A stretch of 64,000 bases of DNA from an uncultured Mucispirillum sp. (GCA_944326705.1 CALVEY010000003.1:41768-105767); one strand, 5' to 3'. Counted from the stretch's first letter, positions 53,516 to 63,663 are shown. The notes: a model not told the origin generated them from the sequence alone. Numbers and translations: made by a program.

Positions 53516-55165
53516 TTATACTGCTCCGTTATATGTATTTATTATGCTTATATGCGGCCGCTTGCTGAACCGTTTTTTAAAAAATCTTTTAACTGTCTGC
53601 TCTGCAAACTCATTAAAATCTTCTTTCTCTCTTAGTAAGTCTGCATCTTTCTGACTGTATTCTATAATTGACTGTTTTAATATATTTATATACTCTTTTT
53701 CAATAGAAAATCCAATCAGCTGAATAATTATATTATTTTCATTAATATTTTCTACATTTTCTGCACTATTTACTACCACAACTGCCCCATTAATTGCAAG
53801 TTTTTTTCTATTTTTTAATTCATCATGGGTTAAAAATTCCTCTGTGTTTAAATCAACATATCTTTTGCCTGCTGGTATTTCCTGCTTTTCTATAAATATG
53901 CCGTTCTCAAAAATCATCTTGCTGCCTGCTAAAAAGAAAATAATATTTTCATCAATCATTCCGTGGTCTATGGCAAGTTTTTTATGTTTTACTAAATGCT
54001 GCACTTCTCCATGGATTGGCACTAAATATTTTGGCTTTAATATGTTTAATAAAAGCAGTGCATCTTCTTTTGCTGCATGGCCTGAAACATGTATAGGTAA
54101 GTCATCTGCAGTGATAACTGTGCCGCCTTTTTCATAAACATTATTTATAATATATATAAGCCTGTGTTCATTGCCTGGTATTATCCTTGAAGAAAATACA
54201 AATGTATCATCTTTTCTTACTTTTATATTAGAGTAATCATTTTCTGCTATTTTTGTTATAACACTTGCGCCTTCCCCTTGAGAGCCTGTAGCAATAAAAC
54301 ATATTTTATTATCTTCTAATTTTTCCACCTGTTTTCTTGATATTAATATATCATCATGAAAAGCAAGCCTGCCGTGTTTTCTTGCTGTATCTACATGCTT
54401 TATAAGTGATGAGCCTTCAAGGGCTACTTTTCTGCCGTATTTTAAAGCCATATTAAAGACTGTCTGCAGCCTTTCCGTATTAGATGCAAATGTAGTAAAA
54501 AATATGCGGCCTTTTGCTTTTTTAAATACTTCTTCTATGCCATTTATTACCTGATGTTCTCCTTTAGTAAAGCCGCTTTTTATAATATTTGTAGAATCTG
54601 CCATTAATAAATCTATACCGCCTTTTCCATACTCTATAAATTCTTTTAAAGGAAAAGGTGTGCAAGTTACAGGGGAAGCATCTATTTTATAGTCTGATAT
54701 ATGCACTGCTTTAAATTCTTCTGCAATTTTAAGCAGAACTGCATAAGTGCCGTGTATTGAGTGGCTTATTGGGTAGGCTGTAATCTCAAAATCGCCCCAT
54801 TCAAAAGGTATAAAATCATCTATATATATTTGGTTAACTGATACATCATGTTCATTAAGCCTTTTATTTAATATATCCCATGAATATCTTCCGCATACTA
54901 CTGCAATATCTGGATATTCTTTTATTAAATAAGGCACAGCACCAATATGGTCTTCATGGGCATGAGTTATTATCAGCATTATTTTTTTATGTTTTATGGT
55001 TTCTATATAGGAAAAGTCTGGAATAATAAGGTCAACGCCTATTTCATCGCTTTTAGTAAATTTAACACCGCAATCAACAATCACTGCATATCTATCTGTT
55101 TCATAGATATACATATTCATTCCTATCTCTCCGGCACCGCCAAGGCTGGATACAGATATTTTCAT
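53516..55165 (-). CDS. rnj: Ribonuclease J
   Basis: 549 residues. The beta-lactamase metal site is ITHAHEDHIGAVPYL; later regions include LMADSTN, FFTTFASNTERLQTVF and ATGSQGEGASVITKIA of the beta-CASP domain, and HVSGHAAKEDALLLLNILKPKYLVPIHGE. It is a 5'-3' exo- and endoribonuclease for mRNA and rRNA processing. It shares one base with the ispF stop and sits 2 bases before uppP. Confidence 0.95.
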   Translation of the reverse strand: MKISVSSLGGAGEIGMNMYIYETDRYAVIVDCGVKFTKSDEIGVDLIIPDFSYIETIKHKKIMLIITHAHEDHIGAVPYLIKEYPDIAVVCGRYSWDILNKRLNEHDVSVNQIYIDDFIPFEWGDFEITAYPISHSIHGTYAVLLKIAEEFKAVHISDYKIDASPVTCTPFPLKEFIEYGKGGIDLLMADSTNIIKSGFTKGEHQVINGIEEVFKKAKGRIFFTTFASNTERLQTVFNMALKYGRKVALEGSSLIKHVDTARKHGRLAFHDDILISRKQVEKLEDNKICFIATGSQGEGASVITKIAENDYSNIKVRKDDTFVFSSRIIPGNEHRLIYIINNVYEKGGTVITADDLPIHVSGHAAKEDALLLLNILKPKYLVPIHGEVQHLVKHKKLAIDHGMIDENIIFFLAGSKMIFENGIFIEKQEIPAGKRYVDLNTEEFLTHDELKNRKKLAINGAVVVVNSAENVENINENNIIIQLIGFSIEKEYINILKQSIIEYSQKDADLLREKEDFNEFAEQTVKRFFKKRFSKRPHISIINTYNGAV

Positions 55166-55653
55166 TAAGCTCCCTTAATTAATATTGATGAGGCAAGGGC
55201 TGCTATACCTTCCCCTCTGCCTGTAAAGCCCATTTTTTCTGTAGTTGTGGCTTTTATAGTTATTGATGTTGTTTTTATGCCCATAATTTCAGCTAATACT
55301 CGCTGCATTTCTGGTATGTATGGCATAAGCTTTGGCTCTTGAGCAATTATTTCTGCATCAATGTGAGAAATGCGCCAGTCATCATAATATATCATTTCAG
55401 CAACACGCTGCAGAAGGATTTTAGAATCTATATCTTTATACTTATCATCATTATCAGGAAAAAGCATACCTATATCTTTTCCAAATGCAGGGCCTGCAAG
55501 GCTGTCAATAATTGCATGAATTAATACATCTGCATCACTGTGGCCTAAAAGTCCTTTATTATGGGGGATTTCTATGCCACCTAAAAACAGTTTTCTTGTT
55601 TCATCAAACTGATGTGCATCAAAGCCTATTCCACACTTAATATCCATAGTCAT
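55165..55653 (-). CDS. ispF: 2-C-methyl-D-erythritol 2,4-cyclodiphosphate synthase
   Basis: 162 residues with the metal site GIGFDAHQF, the loop LGHSDADVLIHAIIDSLAGPAFGKDIGMLFPD, and KATTTEKMGFTGRGEGIAALA. It acts in the non-mevalonate isoprenoid pathway, feeding undecaprenyl carrier synthesis (uppP is nearby). A second in-frame ATG two codons later is equally possible as a start. Confidence 0.96.
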   Translation of the reverse strand: MTMDIKCGIGFDAHQFDETRKLFLGGIEIPHNKGLLGHSDADVLIHAIIDSLAGPAFGKDIGMLFPDNDDKYKDIDSKILLQRVAEMIYYDDWRISHIDAEIIAQEPKLMPYIPEMQRVLAEIMGIKTTSITIKATTTEKMGFTGRGEGIAALASSILIKGA

Positions 55654-55679
55654 ACCATTACAAATTTATTTTTCTCATG

Positions 55680-56960
55680 CTACTGTGCTGGTTTTAATAT
55701 GTACACTGCTTTTGGGGTTTTAAATATTTCTGCTGCTTTTAAAAGTGCATCTTTATTAATATGTTTTAATGTATCTACATATTTTTCATAGTAGTCTGCA
55801 CCAAGCCCCATTGTTTCATAAAATGCCATAACCCATGCAACACTGCCGTTTGACTGTGTTTCCATAAGTGATGAGCCTATAATAGATTTTTTTGCTTTTT
55901 CTATTTCTTCATCTGTTATAGTTTTATCAAGGTTTAAGTTTATTTCATCTATTTTATTAATTGCTGATTCTACATTTTTATAATCAAGCCCCATGGATAC
56001 AAAAAATCTTGATGCACAGTATCTTGTTGGATAGCCTGCACCAACTGCATAAGCATAGCTTGAGTTTTTACGGATTTCAGTAAAATATCTAGAGCTCATA
56101 CCGCCGCCAAGAATATCTGTAAGCACTTTTAATGCTGCATAGTCTTCACTTCTTGCATCAGGTGCTGTGTATCCTACATACACTTTTGCCTGCTGTATTC
56201 TTGAATCTACTACTTCCTGCCTTCTTTCTTCTAAGATAGCCGAGTTACTGCAGTCATATACATAAGGTGAGCCTTTATCAAGCTTTGCAATAGTAGAATT
56301 TAATGATACTGCAAGTCCTTCATCAAATTTACCAGCAATAACTGCCACAATATATGATGCTTTTATATTATTTTTATAATAGTTTTTAATATCTTCAAAA
56401 GTTATTTTTTCAACACTTTCTATTTTACCTTCTACAGGCATTTCATATGGTGAGCCTTTAAATGCAAGAGCCATAAACCCATTTTGAGCTATTAAGTTAG
56501 GGTTATCAAGTGATGTTCTAAGCTCATCTATATGCTGCATTTTTTCTCTTTCAAAAATATCTTCCTTAAATTCCGGCGATGCTAAAAATGCAGCAAAATC
56601 ATTATATACATTATCTATTTTATCGCTTGGCACAGAAAGCCTTACTTCTAATGCAAATGGTGATACTTTTGCACTTACGCTTCCCCCGTAAAATTCTACT
56701 GTTTCAAGCACTTTGTTACTTTTTACCCACACCCTGCTGAAAAGTGAGCCTATACCGTTATTTTCTTTATTTTCGGCAAATAAGCCGCCTTTTATCATTA
56801 ACTGTATTGTAACTGTTTTTGTAAAATCTCTCTGCTTTGTTAAAACTGTGGCACCATTATTTTCTGCCATCTTACTGCCTCCTGAAAGGAATACCATAAC
56901 TGTCATATTTGCAAGCACTAAAAGCACTATAACTATTATTAATATTTTAAGTTTTTTCAT
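55680..56960 (-). CDS. M16-family peptidase-like protein without zinc motif, membrane anchored
   Basis: 426 residues. An N-terminal hydrophobic segment (ILIIVIVLLVLANMTVMVFL) precedes two M16-type halves. The usual HxxEH near the N-terminus is replaced by S72-L-F-S-R76 in NGIGSLFSRVWVK, so zinc cannot be bound there. The second half is well kept (YAALKVLTDILGGGMSSRYFTEIRKNSSYAYAVGAGY), as in non-catalytic M16 partners. It starts one base before the purN stop region and is 26 bases from ispF. No active partner is in the window. Confidence 0.85.
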   Translation of the reverse strand: MKKLKILIIVIVLLVLANMTVMVFLSGGSKMAENNGATVLTKQRDFTKTVTIQLMIKGGLFAENKENNGIGSLFSRVWVKSNKVLETVEFYGGSVSAKVSPFALEVRLSVPSDKIDNVYNDFAAFLASPEFKEDIFEREKMQHIDELRTSLDNPNLIAQNGFMALAFKGSPYEMPVEGKIESVEKITFEDIKNYYKNNIKASYIVAVIAGKFDEGLAVSLNSTIAKLDKGSPYVYDCSNSAILEERRQEVVDSRIQQAKVYVGYTAPDARSEDYAALKVLTDILGGGMSSRYFTEIRKNSSYAYAVGAGYPTRYCASRFFVSMGLDYKNVESAINKIDEINLNLDKTITDEEIEKAKKSIIGSSLMETQSNGSVAWVMAFYETMGLGADYYEKYVDTLKHINKDALLKAAEIFKTPKAVYILKPAQ

Positions 56961-56961
56961 A

Positions 56962-57573
56962 TTATTTATCCAATATTTCTATCTTTCTGCCAGATACTTT
57001 TAATCTGCCTGCTGCATATAATGCTACTGCTTCGCTGTATGCAGTATGCTCCTGCTCTAGTATTCTAGCAGATAAAGTATCTTCTGTATCATTATCATAT
57101 ACAGGCACTGTTTTTTGCAAGATTATAGGTCCAGTATCCATACCGCCATCTACAAAGTGGACTGTGCAACCTGAAACTTTTACGCCATAATCTAATGCCT
57201 GCTTTTGTGCATGAAGACCTGGAAATGATGGAAGTAATGCAGGATGAATATTGATAATCTTATTTTTATATGCTTCTACAAGCTCTTCGGTAACAATTCT
57301 CATATAGCCTGCAAGGCATATTAAATCAATATTATACTCTGATAAAGCATTTATAATTTCTTTATCATATTCTACTCTGTCACTTCTGTTTTTTGAAGGT
57401 ATAACAATTGTTTTTATACCAGTCTCAGCTGCATATTCAAGACCTTTTGCATTTGGGTTGTTAGAAAATACAACTGCTATCTGGCAGTTTTTTAAAACAC
57501 CTTTTTCTATGTTTTTAAGCAGGGCAAGAAAGTTGCTTCCCCTGCCTGAAATAAATACTGCTATATTAATCAA
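56962..57573 (-). CDS. purN: Phosphoribosylglycinamide formyltransferase PurN
   Basis: 203 residues: VFISGRGSNFLALL, VFSNNPNAKGLEYA, ICLAGYMRIVTEEL, INIHPALLPSFPGLHAQKQALDYGVKVSGCTVHFVDGGMDTGPIILQ. The catalytic Asn-His-Asp set is present. It transfers a formyl group from formyl-THF in purine synthesis. It overlaps purM by eight bases. Confidence 0.96.
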   Translation of the reverse strand: MINIAVFISGRGSNFLALLKNIEKGVLKNCQIAVVFSNNPNAKGLEYAAETGIKTIVIPSKNRSDRVEYDKEIINALSEYNIDLICLAGYMRIVTEELVEAYKNKIINIHPALLPSFPGLHAQKQALDYGVKVSGCTVHFVDGGMDTGPIILQKTVPVYDNDTEDTLSARILEQEHTAYSEAVALYAAGRLKVSGRKIEILDK

Positions 57574-58630
57574 AATCTATCCCTTTAATTTTAACTGTAT
57601 TATCGCCTTTTACAGCTTTTCCTATAACAAATGCTTTTTCGCCGCATTCTGCTGCTGCTTTAATAACATTATCTTTATCTTCTGGAGATACAACAAATAT
57701 GTAGCCTACACCCATATTAAATACGCGGTAAAGCTCGTGTCTATCAATATCAGAAACTTCTGCAAATCTTTTAATTACTTTTGGCATTTCTACATCTGTA
57801 ACATCAATTTCTGCAGAAATATCTTTTGGCAGCACCCTAGGTATATTATCATAAAAACCGCCGCCTGTAATATGCACCATACCTTTAACATTAACTTTGC
57901 TTACTACATTCTGCACTACTTTTGAATATATTTTTGTAGGGATAAGAAGTGCGTCTGCTACTGTTACATCATCATAAAAAATATCTGATGCTTTATACCC
58001 CATATCATTAAATAATACATTTCTAAGCAGTGAATATCCGTTGCTGTGAAATCCAGAGCTTGAAAGCCCTATAATAATATCGCCCTCTTTAATAGATGTG
58101 CCGTTTATTATTTTTTTCCTGTCTACAATACCTACTGCAAAGCCTGCTAAATCAAAATCTTTATTTGCATAAAGTCCAGGCATTTCTGCAGTTTCGCCCC
58201 CAAGCAGTGCGCAGCCTGCATCTTTACAGCCTGCTGTTACTCCAAGAACAACATCTTTCATAGTTTCTGGTATTAATTTACCAACTGCCACATAATCTAA
58301 GAAAAATAATGGTTTTGCTCCAGTTACAAGTAAATCATTAACACTCATTGCAACTAAATCAATACCTACTGTATCATATTTTTCGCTCATTAAAGCTACT
58401 TTTAATTTTGTGCCTACGCCGTCTGCACCAGATACAAGAACAGGTTCTTCCATATTTTTAAATTCTGCCAGACTAAAAAGCCCTGCAAAACCGCCGATAC
58501 CGCCTATTACTCCATTTATTTTAGTGCTGTCTACTGATGATTTAATAAGGGAAATAAACCTGTTCCCTTCATCAATATCAACTCCGCTTTGTCTATAACC
58601 TGTTTTTTGTGTTTCGCCACGCCTACTCAT
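57566..58630 (-). CDS. purM: Phosphoribosylformylglycinamidine cyclo-ligase PurM
   Basis: 354 residues with GYRQSGVDIDEGNRFISLIK, LVSGADGVGTKLKVA, VAMSVNDLLVTGAKPLFFLDYVAVGKL, GCALLGGETAEMPGLY and MVHITGGGFYDNIPRVLP. It makes AIR in purine synthesis. Its start overlaps the end of the receiver-domain gene by eight bases, and its stop overlaps purN. Confidence 0.96.
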   Translation of the reverse strand: MSRRGETQKTGYRQSGVDIDEGNRFISLIKSSVDSTKINGVIGGIGGFAGLFSLAEFKNMEEPVLVSGADGVGTKLKVALMSEKYDTVGIDLVAMSVNDLLVTGAKPLFFLDYVAVGKLIPETMKDVVLGVTAGCKDAGCALLGGETAEMPGLYANKDFDLAGFAVGIVDRKKIINGTSIKEGDIIIGLSSSGFHSNGYSLLRNVLFNDMGYKASDIFYDDVTVADALLIPTKIYSKVVQNVVSKVNVKGMVHITGGGFYDNIPRVLPKDISAEIDVTDVEMPKVIKRFAEVSDIDRHELYRVFNMGVGYIFVVSPEDKDNVIKAAAECGEKAFVIGKAVKGDNTVKIKGIDFD

Positions 58631-61061
58631 CGTTTTTTAACCTTTCTATTTCTTCTTTAATATATTTTTCTGCAATTGCTGGCACAATATTTCTAACAAT
58701 TTCTTTCATATTAGATGCAATAACTTCTTTTACTGCTTCTTCAAGGAAATGTTTATCTATTGCGTTGCCAAGCATTGCTATAATTTCATCTCTGCTGATA
58801 GTAACAGTTATGCCGCCAAACCTGCCTGATGTTTCAGGGCTGTATGTTTCTGCCTGTTTAATTTCTGACTGCTGAAGATTTGCAGGCTCGTTTCTAACTT
58901 CTTCCTGCTGCACAGGAAGTACAGGCTCTTCAACTGGCTCTTCGTTTACTGCCACTTCTTCTGCTTTACTTTCTGCCATATCAAAAGATGTTTCTTCTGC
59001 TGGCTCTTGCTCTGCAACAGTTTCTTCTGCAGCTTCTGCAGTTAAAGTTTCTGCAGTATCTTCTACAGGCACTTCATCTTCTGCTTGATTTGCTGCTGCA
59101 TTATCTATTGATTCTGCCATAGTTGATACTTCATCTAATGACGGCATTTCTGGAAGCTCATCTGATAAAGGCTCACTACTAATAGTATCTTCTGCAGTTT
59201 CCTGCACATCTTCTACTGGTGCAGTTTCTTCATCAGATAAATTAAGGCTGTCCTGATTTTCTTCTTCTGTATTTTCTTCAAATAATGCAGGCTCTTCAAA
59301 AGATTCCGCTTCTTCTGGAATTTCTTCTGCTGATTCTTCCTGTATATCTTCCTGCACTGGTGCTTCTTCAATAAAAGTTTCTTCAACTGGTATTTCTTCT
59401 GCTTCTGTTGCTTCCTGTGCAGTAGTTTCTTCTGCTGATATATTTTCATCTGCAGTATTTTCTACATCAGCACTTTCTTCTGATAAATCTAACTGTGGCT
59501 CTTCTGCCTGCATATCTGCAGTATTATCGTCCTGTGCAGTTGGTGCATCTGAAAGCCAGTCATCATCATCTACAAGTAAAGTTTCCTGCTGATTTTCTGC
59601 TGCAGGGCTTTCTTCTTCATTTTCTGCCTGTGCTTCTTCCTGCACTGGTGATTCTTCGGCAAAAGTTTCTTCTGCTGGTATATCTTCTGTTGGTATTTCT
59701 TCTACTGCACTTTCTTCTAATATATTATCTGCTGGAAGCTCTTCTGCAGTATCTTCTTCTATAAGTGGAAGTTCTGTATTATCAGATTCTTCTTCCTGAA
59801 TATCTGCAGTATCTTGACTATCCTGCATTTCGTCTGTGGAAATATCATCAACATCTGGAAAGTCTGGAAATTCATCAAGCCTTTCATTTGTGCTTATGCT
59901 GTCTACTTCTTCTAAATTATCCTGCATAACATATTCATCTGAAATATCTGCAGCATCATTAATATCTGGTAATACTGGGTTATGAACTGCCGTCATATTA
60001 TCTGGTATTTCTATTTCTTCAGTATTAACTGGCGCATTTTCTTCTTCCTGAGCATCTGCTGTTAAAGGAATATCTTCTGCTGTTTCTTCAACTGCTGGCA
60101 CTTCTTCTAATGCTGGCTCTTCAGCTATCTGTTCAGGTAATTCTTCAGCCTGTGTATTTTCTTCTGCTGGAATATCTAAAACTTCTTCATTATCTGCAGT
60201 ATTTACTTCTTCTATATTTTCAGTTTCCTGTTCCTGCTCTAATGCTGGCTCTGCTACTTCTTCACTTACTGCAGGCTCTTCAAAAGATAGAGTTTCTACA
60301 GCTGCATCATCAAGAGATACACTTACTGGCTCTTCTTCCTTATTTTCTTCAACTATAATATCTTCTTCTGGGCTTTCTTCTATAATAGTGCTTTCTGCTG
60401 GATTATCAACTTCTGTCTGTTCTTCTGATTGTATATTTTCTTCCTGCCTTTCCTGAAGTGCTTCTTCTGCCTCTTTTGGAAGTTTATCAAATTCTAAAGA
60501 TGGGGCAGCATCTAAATCTTCTGCATAGCCGTTATCTGTTAAATCATCAGGCTGCACTTCTTCTAAGTTTTCTAAATATTCTTTTTTAGAAAGACCGTCT
60601 ATAACTTCACCAGTAGTTAAAGAGGCTGTTGGAGTAATATAATCATCATTATCTCTTGCAAAATCTGCTTCTGCTATTTTTTCAACAATACCTGCTGGCA
60701 TCATATCTGCATCAGATGATAATTTTTCGTTTAATGACTGAGAATCAAAAGGCTTAACAAGATAATCATCAGCCCCTGTTTTTTCTAAATCACTTTCATC
60801 AAATCTATCAAATGCACCAACTAAAAGTATGATAGATGCTGACGGCTGTGCTGCTTTCAGCTCTTTTATATATTCTGATATGATAATATTATCAAGCTTG
60901 TTATCAAGCAGAATATAGTCATACTGTTCAGACTGCATTTTTAAAGCTGCATCTTCTTTGGAAAAAACTTTAACAATGTCATATCTATCTACATCAATAG
61001 AAAGGTCAATCACACGGTGTATTGTAACACTGTCATCAATAAGAAGTACTTTACTTTTCAT
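58623..61061 (-). CDS. Response-regulator receiver protein with ~550-residue acidic repetitive region
   Basis: 812 residues. The receiver domain (1-~120) has the acidic pair D9-D10, phospho-acceptor D53 in YILLDNKL and K103 in LVKPF. The switch Thr/Ser position after strand 4 is Gly/Ala (LLVGAF). Residues ~165-720 are very Glu/Asp/Ala/Pro-rich with imperfect repeats such as IPAEETFAEESPVQEE and IPVEETFIEEAPVQED. A helical C-terminal module (ISRDEIIAMLGNAIDKHFLEEAVKEVIASNMKEIV...IAEKYIKEEIERL) resembles the ends of FrzS/Geobacter-type receiver proteins. Output is unknown. It heads the run into purM. Confidence 0.8.
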   Translation of the reverse strand: MKSKVLLIDDSVTIHRVIDLSIDVDRYDIVKVFSKEDAALKMQSEQYDYILLDNKLDNIIISEYIKELKAAQPSASIILLVGAFDRFDESDLEKTGADDYLVKPFDSQSLNEKLSSDADMMPAGIVEKIAEADFARDNDDYITPTASLTTGEVIDGLSKKEYLENLEEVQPDDLTDNGYAEDLDAAPSLEFDKLPKEAEEALQERQEENIQSEEQTEVDNPAESTIIEESPEEDIIVEENKEEEPVSVSLDDAAVETLSFEEPAVSEEVAEPALEQEQETENIEEVNTADNEEVLDIPAEENTQAEELPEQIAEEPALEEVPAVEETAEDIPLTADAQEEENAPVNTEEIEIPDNMTAVHNPVLPDINDAADISDEYVMQDNLEEVDSISTNERLDEFPDFPDVDDISTDEMQDSQDTADIQEEESDNTELPLIEEDTAEELPADNILEESAVEEIPTEDIPAEETFAEESPVQEEAQAENEEESPAAENQQETLLVDDDDWLSDAPTAQDDNTADMQAEEPQLDLSEESADVENTADENISAEETTAQEATEAEEIPVEETFIEEAPVQEDIQEESAEEIPEEAESFEEPALFEENTEEENQDSLNLSDEETAPVEDVQETAEDTISSEPLSDELPEMPSLDEVSTMAESIDNAAANQAEDEVPVEDTAETLTAEAAEETVAEQEPAEETSFDMAESKAEEVAVNEEPVEEPVLPVQQEEVRNEPANLQQSEIKQAETYSPETSGRFGGITVTISRDEIIAMLGNAIDKHFLEEAVKEVIASNMKEIVRNIVPAIAEKYIKEEIERLKNDE

Positions 61062-61255
61062 TATGTGCCCTCGGGAAGTTATATTATAAGTTATAATAAC
61101 ATATCATTATATATGAAAAAAAGCAAATTTTATTTATAATGGCAAGCGAAAAAATACATTTTTTGATATATTTATTTTATTTACAGTAAAACTGCATGAT
61201 AAAAATATTTTCAAGATTCTTCGTTTCTCTTAGAATGGCAGTGTTTAAGCAGATT

Positions 61256-62278
61256 TTATTTTCTTTTTATATACATAGCATCGCCGTAGCTGAAAAATCT
61301 GTAATTTTCCTGCACTGCCCTGTGGTATGCCTGCATTATTAAATCATAGCCTCCAAGAGCTGTAACCATTGCTAAAAGTGTAGATTTTGGCAGGTGGAAA
61401 TTTGTAATCATATTATCTACGATTTTAAAATTATATGGCTCCATAATAAAGATATTTGAGCTGTTTTCTCCTGCTTTTATTATTCCCTTATCATCTGCAG
61501 CAGTTTCTAATGCCCGCACACTAGTAGAGCCTACTGCTGTAAGTTTTTTGCCCTTAGATTTTAAAGTGTTGATTTTTTCTGCTGCCTCATCTGATATAAA
61601 ATACCTTTCATAGTGCATTTCGTGGTCTTCCATATATTCTGTCTTTACTGGTCTGAAAGTGCCAAGCCCTACATCAAGTGTTAACTCAATTATTTCCACC
61701 CCTTTATCTTTTAAAATGGAAAGAAGTTCATTAGTAAAGTGCAGCCCTGCAGTTGGTGCAGCTGATGAGCCTGTATATTTTGCATAGACTGTTTGATAAT
61801 CCTCTTTATCCTGCTGAGTATCCATTCTATCAATATATGGAGGCAGCGGCACATGACCTTTTTCCTGCATAATTTTTTCTATATCACTTTCTGCCTGAAT
61901 AATCCATAAACCATCAGTTAGTTTTTCAAGCAGAGTGAAATATACACCTTCTGCAATAACCTTATCTCCTGGCTTAAATTTACCGCGGACAAGACCTTTA
62001 AAGTGAGTATTATCCATAACATCTGTAACAAATACTTCTGATGCGCCGCCTGTTACTTTCTTTGCATGAAGCCTTGCATTTCTTACTTTTGTGTTATTTA
62101 CAACTAAAAAAGATGTATCATCTAAAAGATTAACAATGTCTGAAAAGATATGGTTTTGAATACTTCTGCTTACTGTATCAACTACCATAAGCCTGCACTT
62201 ATCCCGCTTAGAAGCAGGATAAAGTGCTATTAATTCTTTTGGCAGATTATAATCAAATTTATCTACTTTTGTTGCCAT
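61256..62278 (-). CDS. queA: S-adenosylmethionine:tRNA ribosyltransferase-isomerase QueA
   Basis: 340 residues: FDYNLPKELIALYPASKRDKCRLMVVD, FLVVNNTKVRNARL, SSAAPTAGLHFTNELL, DVGLGTFRPVK and MITNFHLPKSTLLAMVTALGGYDLIMQAY. It adds the ribosyl part of SAM to preQ1 in tRNA on the way to queuosine. Its start shares one base with the thrC stop. Confidence 0.96.
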   Translation of the reverse strand: MATKVDKFDYNLPKELIALYPASKRDKCRLMVVDTVSRSIQNHIFSDIVNLLDDTSFLVVNNTKVRNARLHAKKVTGGASEVFVTDVMDNTHFKGLVRGKFKPGDKVIAEGVYFTLLEKLTDGLWIIQAESDIEKIMQEKGHVPLPPYIDRMDTQQDKEDYQTVYAKYTGSSAAPTAGLHFTNELLSILKDKGVEIIELTLDVGLGTFRPVKTEYMEDHEMHYERYFISDEAAEKINTLKSKGKKLTAVGSTSVRALETAADDKGIIKAGENSSNIFIMEPYNFKIVDNMITNFHLPKSTLLAMVTALGGYDLIMQAYHRAVQENYRFFSYGDAMYIKRK

Positions 62279-63663
62279 TATTTTGCATGCTGAGCAATAA
62301 AGCTTTTTAAATCCTGTAATTCAGGTGTTATTTGATATGAAACTTTTTGCCTTTCCTCTAAATCTCGAAGTCCTTCCGGCATTTCTGGCCATACTCCTAA
62401 TACTTCATGTATTACATCTGGGAATTTTGCAGGGTGAGCAGTTGATAAGCATACTGTATTATCTGCAACTATTTCCATTTGCCTTGCTGCATATATACCG
62501 CAGGCAGTGTGTGGGTCTACAACATAGTCTGACTGTTCAAACACTTTTCTGATAGTGTCTTTCATATTATCATCAGATGCTTCTCCAGCAATAAAATCTC
62601 TCTGCAGCTGACCTAATAAGTGGCCTCTAATATCTATCTCTTTTTCTACCCTTAAAAGCTCCATTGCATCTGATACTTTTTCGCAGTTTTCACCATAGAG
62701 ATAATAAAGATATCTTTCAAAGTTGCTTGCAACTTGAATATCCATAGCAGGGCTTATTGTAGGATGCACTCTTTCTATACTGTAATCTCCAAATTTCACA
62801 GCTCTTGTTAATATATTATTTCTGTTAGTTGCAATCATAAGTTTTGATATTGGCAGCCCCATTTTTCTAGCTAAATAGCCTGCAAAAACGTTACCAAAGT
62901 TACCTGTAGGCACTACAACATTTATTTCATCACCTACTCTGTGCACAGTTTTAAAATATATCCAGAAATAATATACAGTTTGTGCTAATATTCTTGCCCA
63001 GTTAATAGAGTTAACTGCACCAAGATTATATTCATCTTTAAATTCTAAATCGTTAAATGTGCGTTTTACTAAATCCTGGCAGTTATCAAAGTTGCCGCCA
63101 ATCTCTAAACAAAATACATTAGGTGATTCTGTAGTAGTCATCTGCATTTCCTGCACCTGACTAACTCTATTAGCAGGATAAAGCATAAAGATATTTATAT
63201 TTTTTTTACCTTTCACTCCATAAATTGCTGCACTGCCAGTATCGCCGCTTGTAGCACCTAATATATTTAACTGCTGACCTCTTTTAGCTAATATATACTC
63301 AAAAAGGTTGCCTAAAAACTGCAGTGCCACATCTTTAAAAGAATATGTTGGACCATGATAAAGCTCTGCTATACGCATACCAGCAGCTTTTCTAACAGGT
63401 ATCATATTAACAGTATCATATTTTGCATAGCTTTTTTGAATAACAGCCATAAGGTCATTAGAAGGTATACCTTCCTGATATCTGTTAATAATCTCAAAAG
63501 CAAGCTTTGTATAAGGAAGTTCTGATAAATGTTTTAAATCTTTTTCATTTAAATTTGGTATTTTTTCAGGTATTAAAAGACCGCCGTCACTTGCAAGCCC
63601 CATCATAACAGCTTCTTCAAATGAAAGACCTGATACTCCGCCTCTTGTGCTTTTATAACGCAT
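62278..63663 (-). CDS. thrC: Threonine synthase
   Basis: 461 residues from ATG 63661-63663, with AGGAG a few bases upstream (an earlier in-frame ATG at 63699 lacks one). The N-terminus MRYKSTRGGVSGLSFEEAVMMGLASDGGLLIP is typical of the long form. The PLP Lys is in GPTYSFKDVALQFLG, and the phosphate loop in ILGATSGDTGSAAI. It converts O-phosphohomoserine to threonine. It shares a base with queA. Confidence 0.96.
   Translation of the reverse strand: MRYKSTRGGVSGLSFEEAVMMGLASDGGLLIPEKIPNLNEKDLKHLSELPYTKLAFEIINRYQEGIPSNDLMAVIQKSYAKYDTVNMIPVRKAAGMRIAELYHGPTYSFKDVALQFLGNLFEYILAKRGQQLNILGATSGDTGSAAIYGVKGKKNINIFMLYPANRVSQVQEMQMTTTESPNVFCLEIGGNFDNCQDLVKRTFNDLEFKDEYNLGAVNSINWARILAQTVYYFWIYFKTVHRVGDEINVVVPTGNFGNVFAGYLARKMGLPISKLMIATNRNNILTRAVKFGDYSIERVHPTISPAMDIQVASNFERYLYYLYGENCEKVSDAMELLRVEKEIDIRGHLLGQLQRDFIAGEASDDNMKDTIRKVFEQSDYVVDPHTACGIYAARQMEIVADNTVCLSTAHPAKFPDVIHEVLGVWPEMPEGLRDLEERQKVSYQITPELQDLKSFIAQHAK

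Noticed and set aside
59495..60358. Long Leu-rich open frames opposite the acidic-tail gene
   Set aside because: They are the antisense of Glu/Ala codon runs (CTTCTTCTGC) and have no ribosome-binding sites or family likeness.
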